Below are positions 55,507 through 64,000 of a DNA stretch of 64,000 nt, in pieces; the first letter of the stretch is position 1, and each line of letters starts with the position of its first letter. The notes beneath the pieces were generated by a model. That model was not told where the DNA came from. It saw only the letters and a program-made list of their open reading frames with translations, and ran no database searches. The position numbers were made by a program, and so were the translations under genes. The stretch comes from Nostoc linckia FACHB-104 (GTDB lineage: Bacteria; Cyanobacteriota; Cyanobacteriia; Cyanobacteriales; Nostocaceae). The stretch is from NCBI RefSeq assembly GCF_014696615.1, contig NZ_JACJQJ010000037.1, forward strand, positions 1-64,000, given 5' to 3'.

Positions 55507-56358
55507 TCAAATTAACGAATTAATATTTGATTTTCCCGACTTCCGGGTAATGTCGGCTTTTATAGGAGCAGAAAAAGCATAGTCTTGGGTAAATAGACCA
55601 ATCCGACGTAAGATGCGGTAAATATTGTAAGAAAGAGGATAGTTTAATAATTGAGCTAATCGCCCATAACTAGCACCGCGATTACTGTATCCCTGGGGTA
55701 AAGGACGGTCTTTAATGGCTTGAATATCTAAGACATAAGCTGGTTTTTTATGCAATTTCCAATATCCTGGATGTGGAAATAAAGATGGTATTGGTGCGTA
55801 AGGATATCCCCAATTTTCAATTGCAACATTTCCAGAAAATGGAGTAAGTAAACTGCAGATTTTCTCCAAATCACCTAGCATAAACTCTCGCGTTCCATGA
55901 AAGTGAATCGGCACATTCATTAAAACTCTGCCCGAATATTTACAGGTGCGAAAACATTGAAATAAACCCCATTTGAGGGTACAACCATTTTCTGCCCAAT
56001 GCTCCATAGTTTGATTACCAATGACTAAATCAAAAAAGTTATCGGGAAAAGATAAATCTGCTAAATTTTCAATCCTAGTGGCAACTGTTTTTTTACCAAA
56101 ATACTCAAAGAGTGAGTCGATACCTTCGTAACTTGCTCCTACAGTTTGACAATAGTCTTTAATCAAACTCCAAGAACCACAACCTATTTCTAAAACATTC
56201 ATCCCCTCTTGAATGAAAGGCAGATAGTTCTCAACAATAGGAATTTCACATCCACCTAAGGGTGGCGGTGGAATTTCTCTACCTAATATTTGACTAGCTT
56301 GTATATATGCAGAACAGTTATGATCGATGAATTTACTACAATCTAAGCATATGGGCAT
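55507..56358 (-). CDS. Class I SAM-dependent methyltransferase
   Basis: N-terminal cysteines (CLDCSKFIDHNC) are unusual and may bind metal. The SAM site is MNVLEIGCGSWSLIKDYC, with GIDSLFEYFG as the acidic loop and FDLVIGNQTMEHW as motif II. Length 283. Situated between a glycosyltransferase and a beta-helix hydrolase, it probably methylates a sugar residue of the chain. Acceptor unknown. Confidence 0.82.
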   Translation of the reverse strand: MPICLDCSKFIDHNCSAYIQASQILGREIPPPPLGGCEIPIVENYLPFIQEGMNVLEIGCGSWSLIKDYCQTVGASYEGIDSLFEYFGKKTVATRIENLADLSFPDNFFDLVIGNQTMEHWAENGCTLKWGLFQCFRTCKYSGRVLMNVPIHFHGTREFMLGDLEKICSLLTPFSGNVAIENWGYPYAPIPSLFPHPGYWKLHKKPAYVLDIQAIKDRPLPQGYSNRGASYGRLAQLLNYPLSYNIYRILRRIGLFTQDYAFSAPIKADITRKSGKSNINSLI

Positions 56359-56382
56359 AGTTTTTGTACCTAATAATTTTTC

Positions 56383-58308
56383 TTATTGACGAATATTAAC
56401 TACTGCTTGAAAATTAGGACTCAGCATATAGCTGTTACTATTAGGTTGGTTCTCCAAAGAGAGAAGGACTGTCTTTAGTCGTTGACGCTGGTTGTGATTT
56501 TGGGGTTGAATAGCGATCGCTACCGTATCTACACCAACGGGAATTGTGACCGCACCAGGGATTTTTTGGTAATCTCTGCCGTTTTTTGCTGTTCCCCGAA
56601 TGGTATATTTCACTGTTAAAGGTTTGCTCTTGTCCCCTGTACGTGTAATCCGAAACTGCCCAGCATTTCCCTGAGATGCATACAGCGCGCTGGCCTTGAT
56701 GTTCACAATCGTGGGATTGCTGCTAGTAAACTTTAATTGCACATATTGATTTTTAATATCGAAATAGGCATCTTGGGGATTTAATACCTTTTTACCCTCA
56801 ATGCATAGATTGTCAAAGACAACGTTGCTGATGTCGCGTTGGGCATCATATCCCAGAAAAACTGATTTTGCACCACCGCGATCGTCCGCTGTCACGTTAT
56901 TAATAAACACATTTCTGATATGCCCAAACCGTTCAGGTGATGAATCTGGATCACCTGCTAAACTCACCCTAATTTGCCAGCTGAATAGACGGGCAGATTT
57001 ATCATCTTCTGGAGTATCAAGAATATCTTCAACTCGAATATTTTTGAAGTAAATATTCTCAAAATATCCCCCCGAAATTGGCCAGAATCCTGATAGTTCG
57101 TTAGCAAATACAACATCTATATTTTCATAAGTAATATTTTTAATGTAATTTGGTATTTTCGTGGCTGCTATTTTGAATCCGTTGCCATTATAGAAAACGG
57201 AATTCCTGACATTAATATTCTCATTATTATGAATCTGACTCTCGCGATCGCCACCATGAGAAGTGGCATCATCTGTGCCGACATAAAGTATATTGTTAAT
57301 GGTGATATTTCTAGAAGACCAGAAATCAAAGCCATCTGTATTTAAAAATTCCGGCTCAGGATTGGCTAAAATTTTGAGATTATCAATTGTGACATTTTCT
57401 GAATAAGACATCCAAACATTAGCCACGGCTGGGTCTTTGAGTAGGATATCTTGCAACCAAATGTTTTTGGCATTTTTTAGTAAGATTAAAGTGTACCATC
57501 CTTTTCTAGGTCGCCAATAAGAGCCATTACCATTAATAGTTCCACGCCCGATAATTTTTACGTTCTGGACATTTTCAAGTTGCAGTAACCCCCGACCATG
57601 AGAAGGATCTTCTTCTGTAATTGCAGCTAATACAGCTCCAGCAGCTAAATATAAAGTGACATTACTTTTGAGGTTAAGTTGGCGAGTTTTGTAGACACCT
57701 GCGGGAAAATATAAGATTCCATGATGTTCGGCAACATCATCAATGGCTTGTTGAATTTTGTCGGTAGCATTAATTTTACCTGTGTTATCCACTTGGTAAT
57801 TGATGATATTAGTTACTTGATGATCGCCAAGTTGGGGAGGATTTTCTTCCCAGGGATCTGCCAAAATAAACAATTTCTCATTTAAGGAATTAACGTGATG
57901 TAAAATCAGCTTTCTGGGAACAGTTAAAGAAAAGGAAATTTTGTTGCCCTGTTTGCGTGATTGTAGTTTGTAACTTTTGGGGCTAATTTTGTAGTTATTA
58001 ACCTTTTCTTTGACTTTAATTTCAATATCAGCCGTACCTGCAAAGGCAAATTGTACATAACTCAAGGAGTTATATTTTTCCACAAATACAGGTTTGTTAT
58101 TCACCGTTACTGAATAGATACTACTTGCGGTAGCCGTAGTCAGTGGCGGATAAAGTTTAACTATGCTGGCAGCAGGTGGTGCAATGCTGTTCATAGAGGA
58201 AAGATAAACGTTAAAGAACAGGGTAATCAATAGAGAAATCAGCAACAATTTCCGTGAATTAATTGTTTTGTACCACCGCTGGCGGCGACTGAAGTTTGTG
58301 TAATGCAT
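56383..58308 (-). CDS. GH28-like right-handed beta-helix protein with Calx-beta-like tail
   Basis: A membrane-anchored or exported polysaccharide-active protein. An N-terminal hydrophobic segment (LLLISLLITLFFNVYL) is followed by KIQQAIDDVAEHHGILYFPAGVY and about ten beta-helix turns. GH28 acidic motifs are seen as LNTDGFDFWSS and VGTDDATSHGG; the third and fourth family motifs are poorly kept. Residues about 540-640 resemble a Calx-beta domain (FRITRTGDKSKPLTVKYTI). Its start overlaps the flippase 3' end by 50 bp. It may trim or release the polymer. Activity uncertain because the motif set is incomplete. Confidence 0.8.
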   Translation of the reverse strand: MHYTNFSRRQRWYKTINSRKLLLISLLITLFFNVYLSSMNSIAPPAASIVKLYPPLTTATASSIYSVTVNNKPVFVEKYNSLSYVQFAFAGTADIEIKVKEKVNNYKISPKSYKLQSRKQGNKISFSLTVPRKLILHHVNSLNEKLFILADPWEENPPQLGDHQVTNIINYQVDNTGKINATDKIQQAIDDVAEHHGILYFPAGVYKTRQLNLKSNVTLYLAAGAVLAAITEEDPSHGRGLLQLENVQNVKIIGRGTINGNGSYWRPRKGWYTLILLKNAKNIWLQDILLKDPAVANVWMSYSENVTIDNLKILANPEPEFLNTDGFDFWSSRNITINNILYVGTDDATSHGGDRESQIHNNENINVRNSVFYNGNGFKIAATKIPNYIKNITYENIDVVFANELSGFWPISGGYFENIYFKNIRVEDILDTPEDDKSARLFSWQIRVSLAGDPDSSPERFGHIRNVFINNVTADDRGGAKSVFLGYDAQRDISNVVFDNLCIEGKKVLNPQDAYFDIKNQYVQLKFTSSNPTIVNIKASALYASQGNAGQFRITRTGDKSKPLTVKYTIRGTAKNGRDYQKIPGAVTIPVGVDTVAIAIQPQNHNQRQRLKTVLLSLENQPNSNSYMLSPNFQAVVNIRQ

Positions 58309-59533
58309 GAATGATCACACCCCAACTAAAGCTTGCTTGTACAATTGCTGATACGATCAGTGCGATCGCAGCTCCTTGTAGCCCCCAAATGGGGATTAAC
58401 CACAGACAGACTATGGCCGAGGCCGTTGTTACGGAAGCAAACAATGGCATTTGCACCCTAAAGTACCTGGCGGCTGTCATTCCATAGCCGAGAAAGGAGG
58501 CTATGTACTCGATGCTGGCTGCAATCATCAGCCAAACAAATACATCTGTATACTGGGCATATTCAGGTCGGTAAAGCAGAGTGAGAATTTCTTGTCCAGC
58601 CAGCAAAACTATGACTACACCCACTCCCCCCATCAAAGCAGCAATACCGACCAATTGCAGTAGCAGTGTACGAAAAGCTACCTGATTCCCTGCCACATAG
58701 TATTTTGCGAGGCGAGGACTGGCTGATTGCCCTAACGCATTCACTACCATGTTTCCTGCCACCATCAGGTAAGAAATAGCAGCAAATACCCCTAATTCCC
58801 GCTGGCCTAAATAACCATCAATAAAGTACCTGGGAATACTTGTATTTAGCGAAATCAGCATCATCACAAAACCCATCGGTAAAGCTAGCCATATTAGTTT
58901 GGAGAGGGTTTGGAGGTGCAAGCGTGGTTTCTGGGCAAACTTTTGTGAGGATAGAATATAAGTACTACTACGAATGTCATAGGTAACTAGAACTACAGCC
59001 CAAGCTAAGACTAACCCCACTACGCCCCACATCAACTGGCCTGATATATAAACACCCATACCCAGTAGCAGCAGCGATAGTAGCCCTTTAATCATTAGTG
59101 AGATCGCCATCCTATCCATACGTTCGTGCTGCTGAATTAGCCCGTAATATACGTCACTAATCGACTCGAAGGCTTTTGCTAAACCCACTAGCAAAACAAT
59201 CAGCGATGTCTGCAATTGATACCCCGACATCAGAGTAATTGCGGCAATGACAATCAGTGCTAGCGTTGTCCCTAACAGCCTCAGACCTAGGTAATCGCTA
59301 AATAAATACTGTTGTTTGGCATCTGTTGCCTGCACAGCTCGTAGTTGCAGATTAGTAAACATGATGACTGGTGCTGTCACCGCTAACCCTAAGGTAAACT
59401 GTCCCACCATCTCTGGACTACCGAGTTTAGCCAACACTACCAGCATTCCCCACTGGCAACCTGCATAGACAGTGTTACCAATAAATGTCCAAGAAAAGTT
59501 ATGCTTGAGGGTTTGTGGTGTGAGTTGTGCCAT
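58259..59533 (-). CDS. Wzx-type oligosaccharide flippase
   Basis: A MOP-superfamily membrane protein that flips lipid-linked repeat units across the inner membrane. About 12 hydrophobic helices run through the 424 residues, starting with HNFSWTFIGNTVYAGCQWGM, a usual flippase N-terminus, and FESISDVYYGLIQQHERMDRM is a conserved loop. Together with the Wzy-like and Wzc-like proteins it defines a Wzx/Wzy-type assembly route. Confidence 0.9.
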   Translation of the reverse strand: MAQLTPQTLKHNFSWTFIGNTVYAGCQWGMLVVLAKLGSPEMVGQFTLGLAVTAPVIMFTNLQLRAVQATDAKQQYLFSDYLGLRLLGTTLALIVIAAITLMSGYQLQTSLIVLLVGLAKAFESISDVYYGLIQQHERMDRMAISLMIKGLLSLLLLGMGVYISGQLMWGVVGLVLAWAVVLVTYDIRSSTYILSSQKFAQKPRLHLQTLSKLIWLALPMGFVMMLISLNTSIPRYFIDGYLGQRELGVFAAISYLMVAGNMVVNALGQSASPRLAKYYVAGNQVAFRTLLLQLVGIAALMGGVGVVIVLLAGQEILTLLYRPEYAQYTDVFVWLMIAASIEYIASFLGYGMTAARYFRVQMPLFASVTTASAIVCLWLIPIWGLQGAAIALIVSAIVQASFSWGVIIHALHKLQSPPAVVQNN

Positions 59534-59591
59534 AACCTATGTTTATCTGTTGATAGGTGTAATCAAAGCTGAAGTCATACAGACACCGAGA

Positions 59592-60470
59592 TCATTTCTT
59601 TCCAGCCATCGGATATTTGCCAGTGAGGAAATAGTAGGCAGATGAATAACGCCAACGGAAAATGGGATCAATCAGCGGATGCACCGCTACCTTGGCAGGA
59701 ATGTGTCTCGCTGGAAAACCCATTCCTTCTTTGAAGGTCGAGAGTGCTGGATCTGTAGGAGTATGGTAACCGTAGACAATTTCACGAATTTTGCCAGAGC
59801 GGCGACAGGCTTGCACAAACTCAAAGACTAAGCCTGTACCAATATAAGCGGATAGTGCTTCGGTGGCCAGCAAGGCTCTTTCGATATAAGCTGTGCCGTC
59901 AACAACGTAAGTTGTCATATAGCCGCCTAATTTATCATTGATTAATCCTGCAAAAACGTAACGCTGTTCAGAGGGTATATGTTTTGCAAGTTGAGATAGA
60001 TAAACTTTTTTAGGAATTACTTTGCCGCCAAATCGGATTGTTGCCGAATAAAAAACATCATATCCTTGCTCCTCCAAAAGATCTGGACTCAATAACTGCA
60101 AAATCTTTGCACGTTTGTGGCATCTTTTTAAGTGATTTCTCCTATTTGATGAAAGACTTTGCAAATTGTAGCTTTCGACATTAGATAGTAAATGAATAGG
60201 GATTGAGCCATTGGCTGCTGCTGCATCAGCGTCGCACAACGATGCTCGAAATCCTAAGTGTATTTTTTTGGGGCAAGTTGCTTGCTTTTCAGTCAAACGA
60301 GCTAGTAAATGAATAGGTTCATAAAAACCAAATCTTGTCTGTTTCCAATAATGCCCCTGATGATAGACAATTTTTCTGCCTTGTTGGCGATACCAATCGG
60401 CGGCAGATGCTTCGCTCATTGATAAGATGACGGCTGATTCTGAAGCTTGCCTTATCTGTACATTACTCAT
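59592..60470 (-). CDS. GNAT-fold acyltransferase-like protein
   Basis: The 292-residue protein has a C-terminal half with FAGLINDKLGGYMTTYVVDGTAYIERALLATEAL and TGLVFEFVQACRRSGKIREI, which resembles FemAB/GNAT C-domains. The N-terminal half has NLQSLSSNRRNHLKRCHKRAK, similar to the basic stretch of FemAB proteins. It is shorter than the two FemAB-like proteins in this cluster. GAGGG precedes the ATG. It could be a third acyl transfer step; substrate unknown. Confidence 0.65.
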   Translation of the reverse strand: MSNVQIRQASESAVILSMSEASAADWYRQQGRKIVYHQGHYWKQTRFGFYEPIHLLARLTEKQATCPKKIHLGFRASLCDADAAAANGSIPIHLLSNVESYNLQSLSSNRRNHLKRCHKRAKILQLLSPDLLEEQGYDVFYSATIRFGGKVIPKKVYLSQLAKHIPSEQRYVFAGLINDKLGGYMTTYVVDGTAYIERALLATEALSAYIGTGLVFEFVQACRRSGKIREIVYGYHTPTDPALSTFKEGMGFPARHIPAKVAVHPLIDPIFRWRYSSAYYFLTGKYPMAGKK

Positions 60471-60547
60471 TGGCTAATTACCCTCAAGGTTTTCCTCTCC
60501 TCATCAAAAACAAATTAATAGTCAATTAAAACTTAGCTTCTAGCTTT

Positions 60548-62593
60548 TTATGCTTCTTGAGTTTTCAATTTTCCCCGTTCATTTATATGGGTATTTGTCA
60601 TCGCATAAATATGTTGTGCAGCATTGCCTGACACTTTATTTCCTAAGGATTTGGGTTTATATCCCGGTACTATTTGTTCCAGCAAAAACATAATAGAATC
60701 GCCATCATTTCTGTCTGCTGCTTTACACAAAGACTCGACAACAACATTAATATTCTCTGGAATAATCCGACTGGCATTTTTCACAACTAAGAGCTTTTGA
60801 TGTTCGGTGGGTTCATATTCTTCTCCGGCAATAAACAATTCTTCAAATAACTTTTCTCCGGGTCGCAAGCCTGTAAACATAATCTCAATGTCTTTGTTGA
60901 CTTCGTATCCCGAAAGACGAATGAGTTCTGTGGCTAAGTCCACAATTTTTACTGGCTGTCCCATGTTCAGCATTAAAACTTCACCACTACGGCCTAGTAT
61001 CACTGCTTGTAAAACTAGTTGAACTGCTTCTGGTATGGTCATGAAATAACGGCAGATTTCGGGATGGGTGACGGTGACAGGGCCGCCTGCGGCGATTTGC
61101 TTTTTGAAGGTAGGAACGACGCTTCCTCTACTACCTAAAACATTGCCAAATCGCACAGCTACATAAGGTCTTCCGCTTTCTCTGGCGGCTTGCAGTACTA
61201 ACATTTCTGCCACCCGCTTACTTGCACCCATGATATTTGTTGGGTTAACGGCTTTATCTGTGGAAATCATCACGAAATGTTTAACACCGTATTGCAATGC
61301 CATGTCCAACAAATTTTTGGTGCCTACAACATTGTTAGTAATCGCTTCCTCTGCATTGTCTTCCATCAGAGGCACGTGTTTATGGGCTGCAGCATGAAAA
61401 ACCACATCTGGTTGGAATTGCTCAAAAGCATTTTTTAATCGAGAGCGAAAGCGAATATCAGCAATAAATGCAGAAATACGCGGTATGTTTGGTTGTGTTT
61501 TACTACCTTGTTTCAGGACTGGTACAAGTTGTTCTAATTCCTGTTGGATATTAAAGACAGAATTTTCGCCATGTCCAATCAGGATAATTTGGGCGGGACG
61601 ATATTGAAAAATTTGCCTGCACATTTCACTACCAATAGAGCCACCTGCACCTGTAATTAGGACTTTCTTACCGACAATAAATTTGGCAACTTTCTCAATA
61701 TCTGTCTGTACAGATTCTCGTCTCAGTAAGTCTTCAATGCGGACATCACGAATGTTATCTACCCGAACACGACCGTTGAGGATTTCGTGTATTCCCGGTA
61801 AGGTGCTAGTTTGAGTTCCTGTGGCTTTGCAAATATCCACAATCTCTCTAATCACTCTGCCAGATACGGTTGGCATGGCAATTATCACCTTTTGGATCTG
61901 GAGAGATGGGATCGCTTGGGGAATGTGGAAGCGATCGCCAACTACAGGAATCCCCCGAATATGTAAGTTCAATTTTTGTGGATCGTCGTCAATATAGGCT
62001 ACAGGATAAAAACCTAGTTGAGGATTTCTTTGCATCTCTTGCACGAGTGAAACCCCAGCACTACCAGCACCCACAATTAAGACTCGTTCGGTTGTGGGAG
62101 ACAATGCTGGTTTTTGGCTGGTTTTCTCGACAGCACGGACGCTAAAACGCAGCGCACCCACGAAAATAAAAGATAGTAAACCGTCAATAAATGGTAGCGA
62201 TTGAGGAAGTTTTTTGATAGTAAAATACGGTATATAGTGAAAAGCATCAAAAACTAGGCTTTGAATAACTATCGCAGCCAAAATTAACATAGCTATATAT
62301 GTCAGTTCTTCAATACTGGCATAGCGCCAGTAACGTCTATAAAAACCTAGATGCCAAAATAAAGTTAGCTTGATTGCCAAAAAAATTACTGTGACAATTC
62401 CTAGCTCTGTGATGTATGCATTTAATGCTAGAACTCCATCTAAGCGGAGAAATAGAGCTAATAATGGCGTGATTGCAAATAAACAAATATCACAAATTAA
62501 TAAATGTTTATTTTGTAGCTTTACCAATCCGCATAAGAATGTTTGGGCAACTTTTTGAGATGCCGACTGAAAGGTAAACATTATGTATTTCAT
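60548..62593 (-). CDS. WbpM/CapD-type UDP-sugar 4,6-dehydratase
   Basis: A large membrane SDR enzyme that converts UDP-GlcNAc to the 4-keto-6-deoxy sugar. Four hydrophobic helices (residues about 30-150) precede a first Rossmann domain (VLIVGAGSAGVSLVQEM) and the catalytic domain (VLITGAGGSIGSEMCRQI). The active site reads ISTDKAVNPTNIMGASKR, with Met in place of the usual SDR tyrosine, as in the large WbpM homologues. Length 681 is typical. It is the promoter-proximal gene of the cluster and probably feeds the DegT aminotransferase. An ATG four codons in is also possible. Confidence 0.93.
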   Translation of the reverse strand: MKYIMFTFQSASQKVAQTFLCGLVKLQNKHLLICDICLFAITPLLALFLRLDGVLALNAYITELGIVTVIFLAIKLTLFWHLGFYRRYWRYASIEELTYIAMLILAAIVIQSLVFDAFHYIPYFTIKKLPQSLPFIDGLLSFIFVGALRFSVRAVEKTSQKPALSPTTERVLIVGAGSAGVSLVQEMQRNPQLGFYPVAYIDDDPQKLNLHIRGIPVVGDRFHIPQAIPSLQIQKVIIAMPTVSGRVIREIVDICKATGTQTSTLPGIHEILNGRVRVDNIRDVRIEDLLRRESVQTDIEKVAKFIVGKKVLITGAGGSIGSEMCRQIFQYRPAQIILIGHGENSVFNIQQELEQLVPVLKQGSKTQPNIPRISAFIADIRFRSRLKNAFEQFQPDVVFHAAAHKHVPLMEDNAEEAITNNVVGTKNLLDMALQYGVKHFVMISTDKAVNPTNIMGASKRVAEMLVLQAARESGRPYVAVRFGNVLGSRGSVVPTFKKQIAAGGPVTVTHPEICRYFMTIPEAVQLVLQAVILGRSGEVLMLNMGQPVKIVDLATELIRLSGYEVNKDIEIMFTGLRPGEKLFEELFIAGEEYEPTEHQKLLVVKNASRIIPENINVVVESLCKAADRNDGDSIMFLLEQIVPGYKPKSLGNKVSGNAAQHIYAMTNTHINERGKLKTQEA

Positions 62594-63460
62594 GCTCTTA
62601 GAGCTTTTTACGCTGCTAAATGGCTATTATTTGTTGCTCAAGCTTTTAAGCTTTAATTCAAAACGGTCAAAAAATCGGTCAAAAAATTTTTATCTTAATA
62701 ATGGGAAGAACATTGCCAGAATTTATTAGCAAAATTCCGAATGATAGCTCTGAAATTTTACCTTTTGCTGCTGACCAAATTAAACAGGTTGAAATACTAA
62801 TGAGCGCAAATGTATACAAGATTCATTACATTGCAATCATTTTTAGGAATAAATAATTATTAATATTTATTTACCCTATTTCCTGAATTGTAGTTATAGA
62901 AAACTAGCCGATTTTTGTAATCTTCTTAGTATCTATAGACTGGAAATTACCCAGCACCATCTGTATAAGTGAGCAATACCGCACCTTACAGATTATTTCC
63001 AAATCAAAGAGGAATCCTATAAATATTACTGATGCCAATATAGACTTATATATTGTTAGCAATACACTCTGGTCTTACTGCGAATTAGAGTAGCCTATTG
63101 CTGCAATATACAAAGCACTAATTTTTGACAATTTGTCATCGAGAGCAGCCAGCCTACATGAGAAAATTGAGCTTTTTCAATACTAAATTTCACTTAATAT
63201 TGAAAAATCTTTCTTACTATAATGAATTTCGCCGCTAAAAAAACTAAAAAATGAGTACGTTTAAACCAAGTTATTTTTTGGTTGAATTTGATGGCTACTC
63301 TTTGGCAAGCCTCTTCAATTCTCAGTTTTTGCAATGATGAATGGTCGTCTCAAAGCAATTTTCTTAAACTTGCACATCCTGTTTATCGCGTTGTGCATTT
63401 CAACCTAAGTTTGATGCACGACTATGTTATGTATCCAATCTTTCCTAAACTTTTTGAGTG
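62594..63460. promoter_or_regulatory. Long upstream region of the polysaccharide cluster
   Basis: About 870 bp with no convincing gene. The promoter of the 18-gene minus-strand run should be in the first 300 bp. The word CGGTCAAAAAAT occurs twice within 62663-62690. A 51-codon open frame at 62701-62856 has no ribosome site. Confidence 0.45.
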
Positions 63461-63569
63461 AGGGACTTCTAGAAAATAAATTATCCCCTTCTCATAGTGG
63501 CAGATTCTTCCTCATCAGCTTCCTCTGCATACACAGTGATGGAATATTTTTTTAGTTGGAAGTCTCTTA
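63461..63569. repeat. MITE-like repeat, family B copy 2
   Basis: AGGGACTTCTAGAAAATAAA at the left and TTTAGTTGGAAGTCTCTTA at the right, with the same spacing as in the 13255-13364 copy. The middle has diverged. It is about 109 bp long. Confidence 0.7.
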
Positions 63570-63824
63570 CCTCAGCGATAAACTATGAATGTTAAACTGG
63601 TTTGTTGTTATTTAATCTGTCAAAGCTTGGCTTCAATTTCAGATTGATTTATCAGATGTAGTAACTATCCTCCTAGAGATAGGTAACACTGAGACTATTT
63701 CAAGTTTTATCTATAAACTATATATCACTTTATTGCTCTGAATGTATATATCAGTTTATAAATTGCAATATCTCAGATATGCAGGTTTTATAAGAATTTT
63801 TACCATATTTAGCTAAATTTTTAT

Positions 63825-63882
63825 ATATAGATTTCATGAATTTCTCGCCTTAATCTCAGTAATTTTATATAGATTTCATGAA
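63825..63882. repeat. Two direct repeats of ATATAGATTTCATGAA, 42 bp apart
   Basis: The 16-base word occurs at 63825-63840 and 63867-63882. Each includes the palindrome TTCATGAA. A 42-bp spacing equals four helical turns, as for a pair of operators on one DNA face. No gene start follows inside the window. Confidence 0.5.
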
Positions 63883-63909
63883 GTCTTGAGAAAGATACTT
63901 CTGAAATTC

Positions 63910-63936
63910 CTAGTAGAACACGGCGTAAATAAGTTA
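63910..63936. repeat. MITE-like repeat, family A terminal segment
   Basis: CTAGTAGAACACGGCGTAAA matches the inverted right end of the copies at 11511 and 14547. The other end is not seen before the window stops. Confidence 0.5.
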
Positions 63937-64000
63937 CCTCTTTTGATAGTTGACATTCCCTGACAATAAGTTGTGTGCATTTGGATCGCTGTACAGATTT

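Noticed and set aside
62701-62856. 51-codon open frame (starts MGRTLPEFISK) on the plus strand
   Set aside because: It has ordinary codon use but no ribosome site, no recognised family, and lies in a 1.4-kb gene-poor region. Left unannotated until conservation is shown.
63252-63338. 28-codon frame starting MSTFKPSYF, possible leader peptide
   Set aside because: Nothing follows it that a leader could control, and the length is within chance expectation.

Overview
The window looks like chromosomal DNA of a filamentous, probably heterocyst-forming cyanobacterium (Nostocales-like). The evidence is the very frequent HIP1 octamer GCGATCGC, short tandem repeats of about 7-9 bp in most intergenic gaps, a divergent ctaA-ctaB / coxBAC respiratory cluster, a cyanobacterial LexA box, and an SLH-DUF3370 protein. 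No IS element, prophage or CRISPR array was found. The mobile-looking DNA consists of small palindromic MITE-like repeats.

Layout. 0-3 kb: a Cache-domain membrane sensor with no output domain, its C-terminus apparently written by a repeat, and a MOSC protein. 3-9.6 kb: heme O synthase and heme A synthase on the minus strand, divergent from cytochrome oxidase subunits II, I and III. 10-13 kb: a membrane Ser/Thr kinase with a duplicated N-terminal segment, then a membrane-anchored PstS-like binding protein. 13-15.7 kb: tRNA-Thr(UGU), argF, and lexA with a perfect match to the cyanobacterial LexA box.

15.8-31.2 kb is a DNA modification/defence island built around phosphorothioation (Dnd) genes. 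In order it holds a restriction-type SF2 helicase, a 57-residue gene overlapping dndD start-to-stop, dndD, an unrelated SLH-DUF3370 gene, a Dnd-associated protein 4 homologue, two different DGQHR proteins (minus strand), dndC, a PD-(D/E)XK nuclease-like gene, and a DUF790 (Bax1-like) nuclease with an XPB-like helicase (minus strand). No dndE and no dedicated dndA cysteine desulfurase is visible here.

31.9-38.2 kb: a CHASE/PAS hybrid histidine kinase, a PIN-domain toxin-antitoxin pair and a TPR protein. 38.6-62.6 kb: a surface polysaccharide locus. One epimerase is on the plus strand, converging across a 21-bp tandem repeat array on an 18-gene minus-strand run that starts with a WbpM/CapD-type dehydratase and ends with a Wzc-type tyrosine kinase. 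The run contains Wzx, a Wzy-like polymerase, an initiating sugar transferase, three glycosyltransferases, a DegT aminotransferase, a WbpG-like amidotransferase, two FemAB-like paralogues, a PIG-L deacetylase, WbqC, two methyltransferases and a GH28-type beta-helix protein. Together they suggest a heteropolysaccharide with an amino-dideoxy sugar, further decorated. The last 1.4 kb has no convincing gene but carries MITE copies and a phased direct repeat.

All functional calls come from reading motifs and recalling families. No database search was run.
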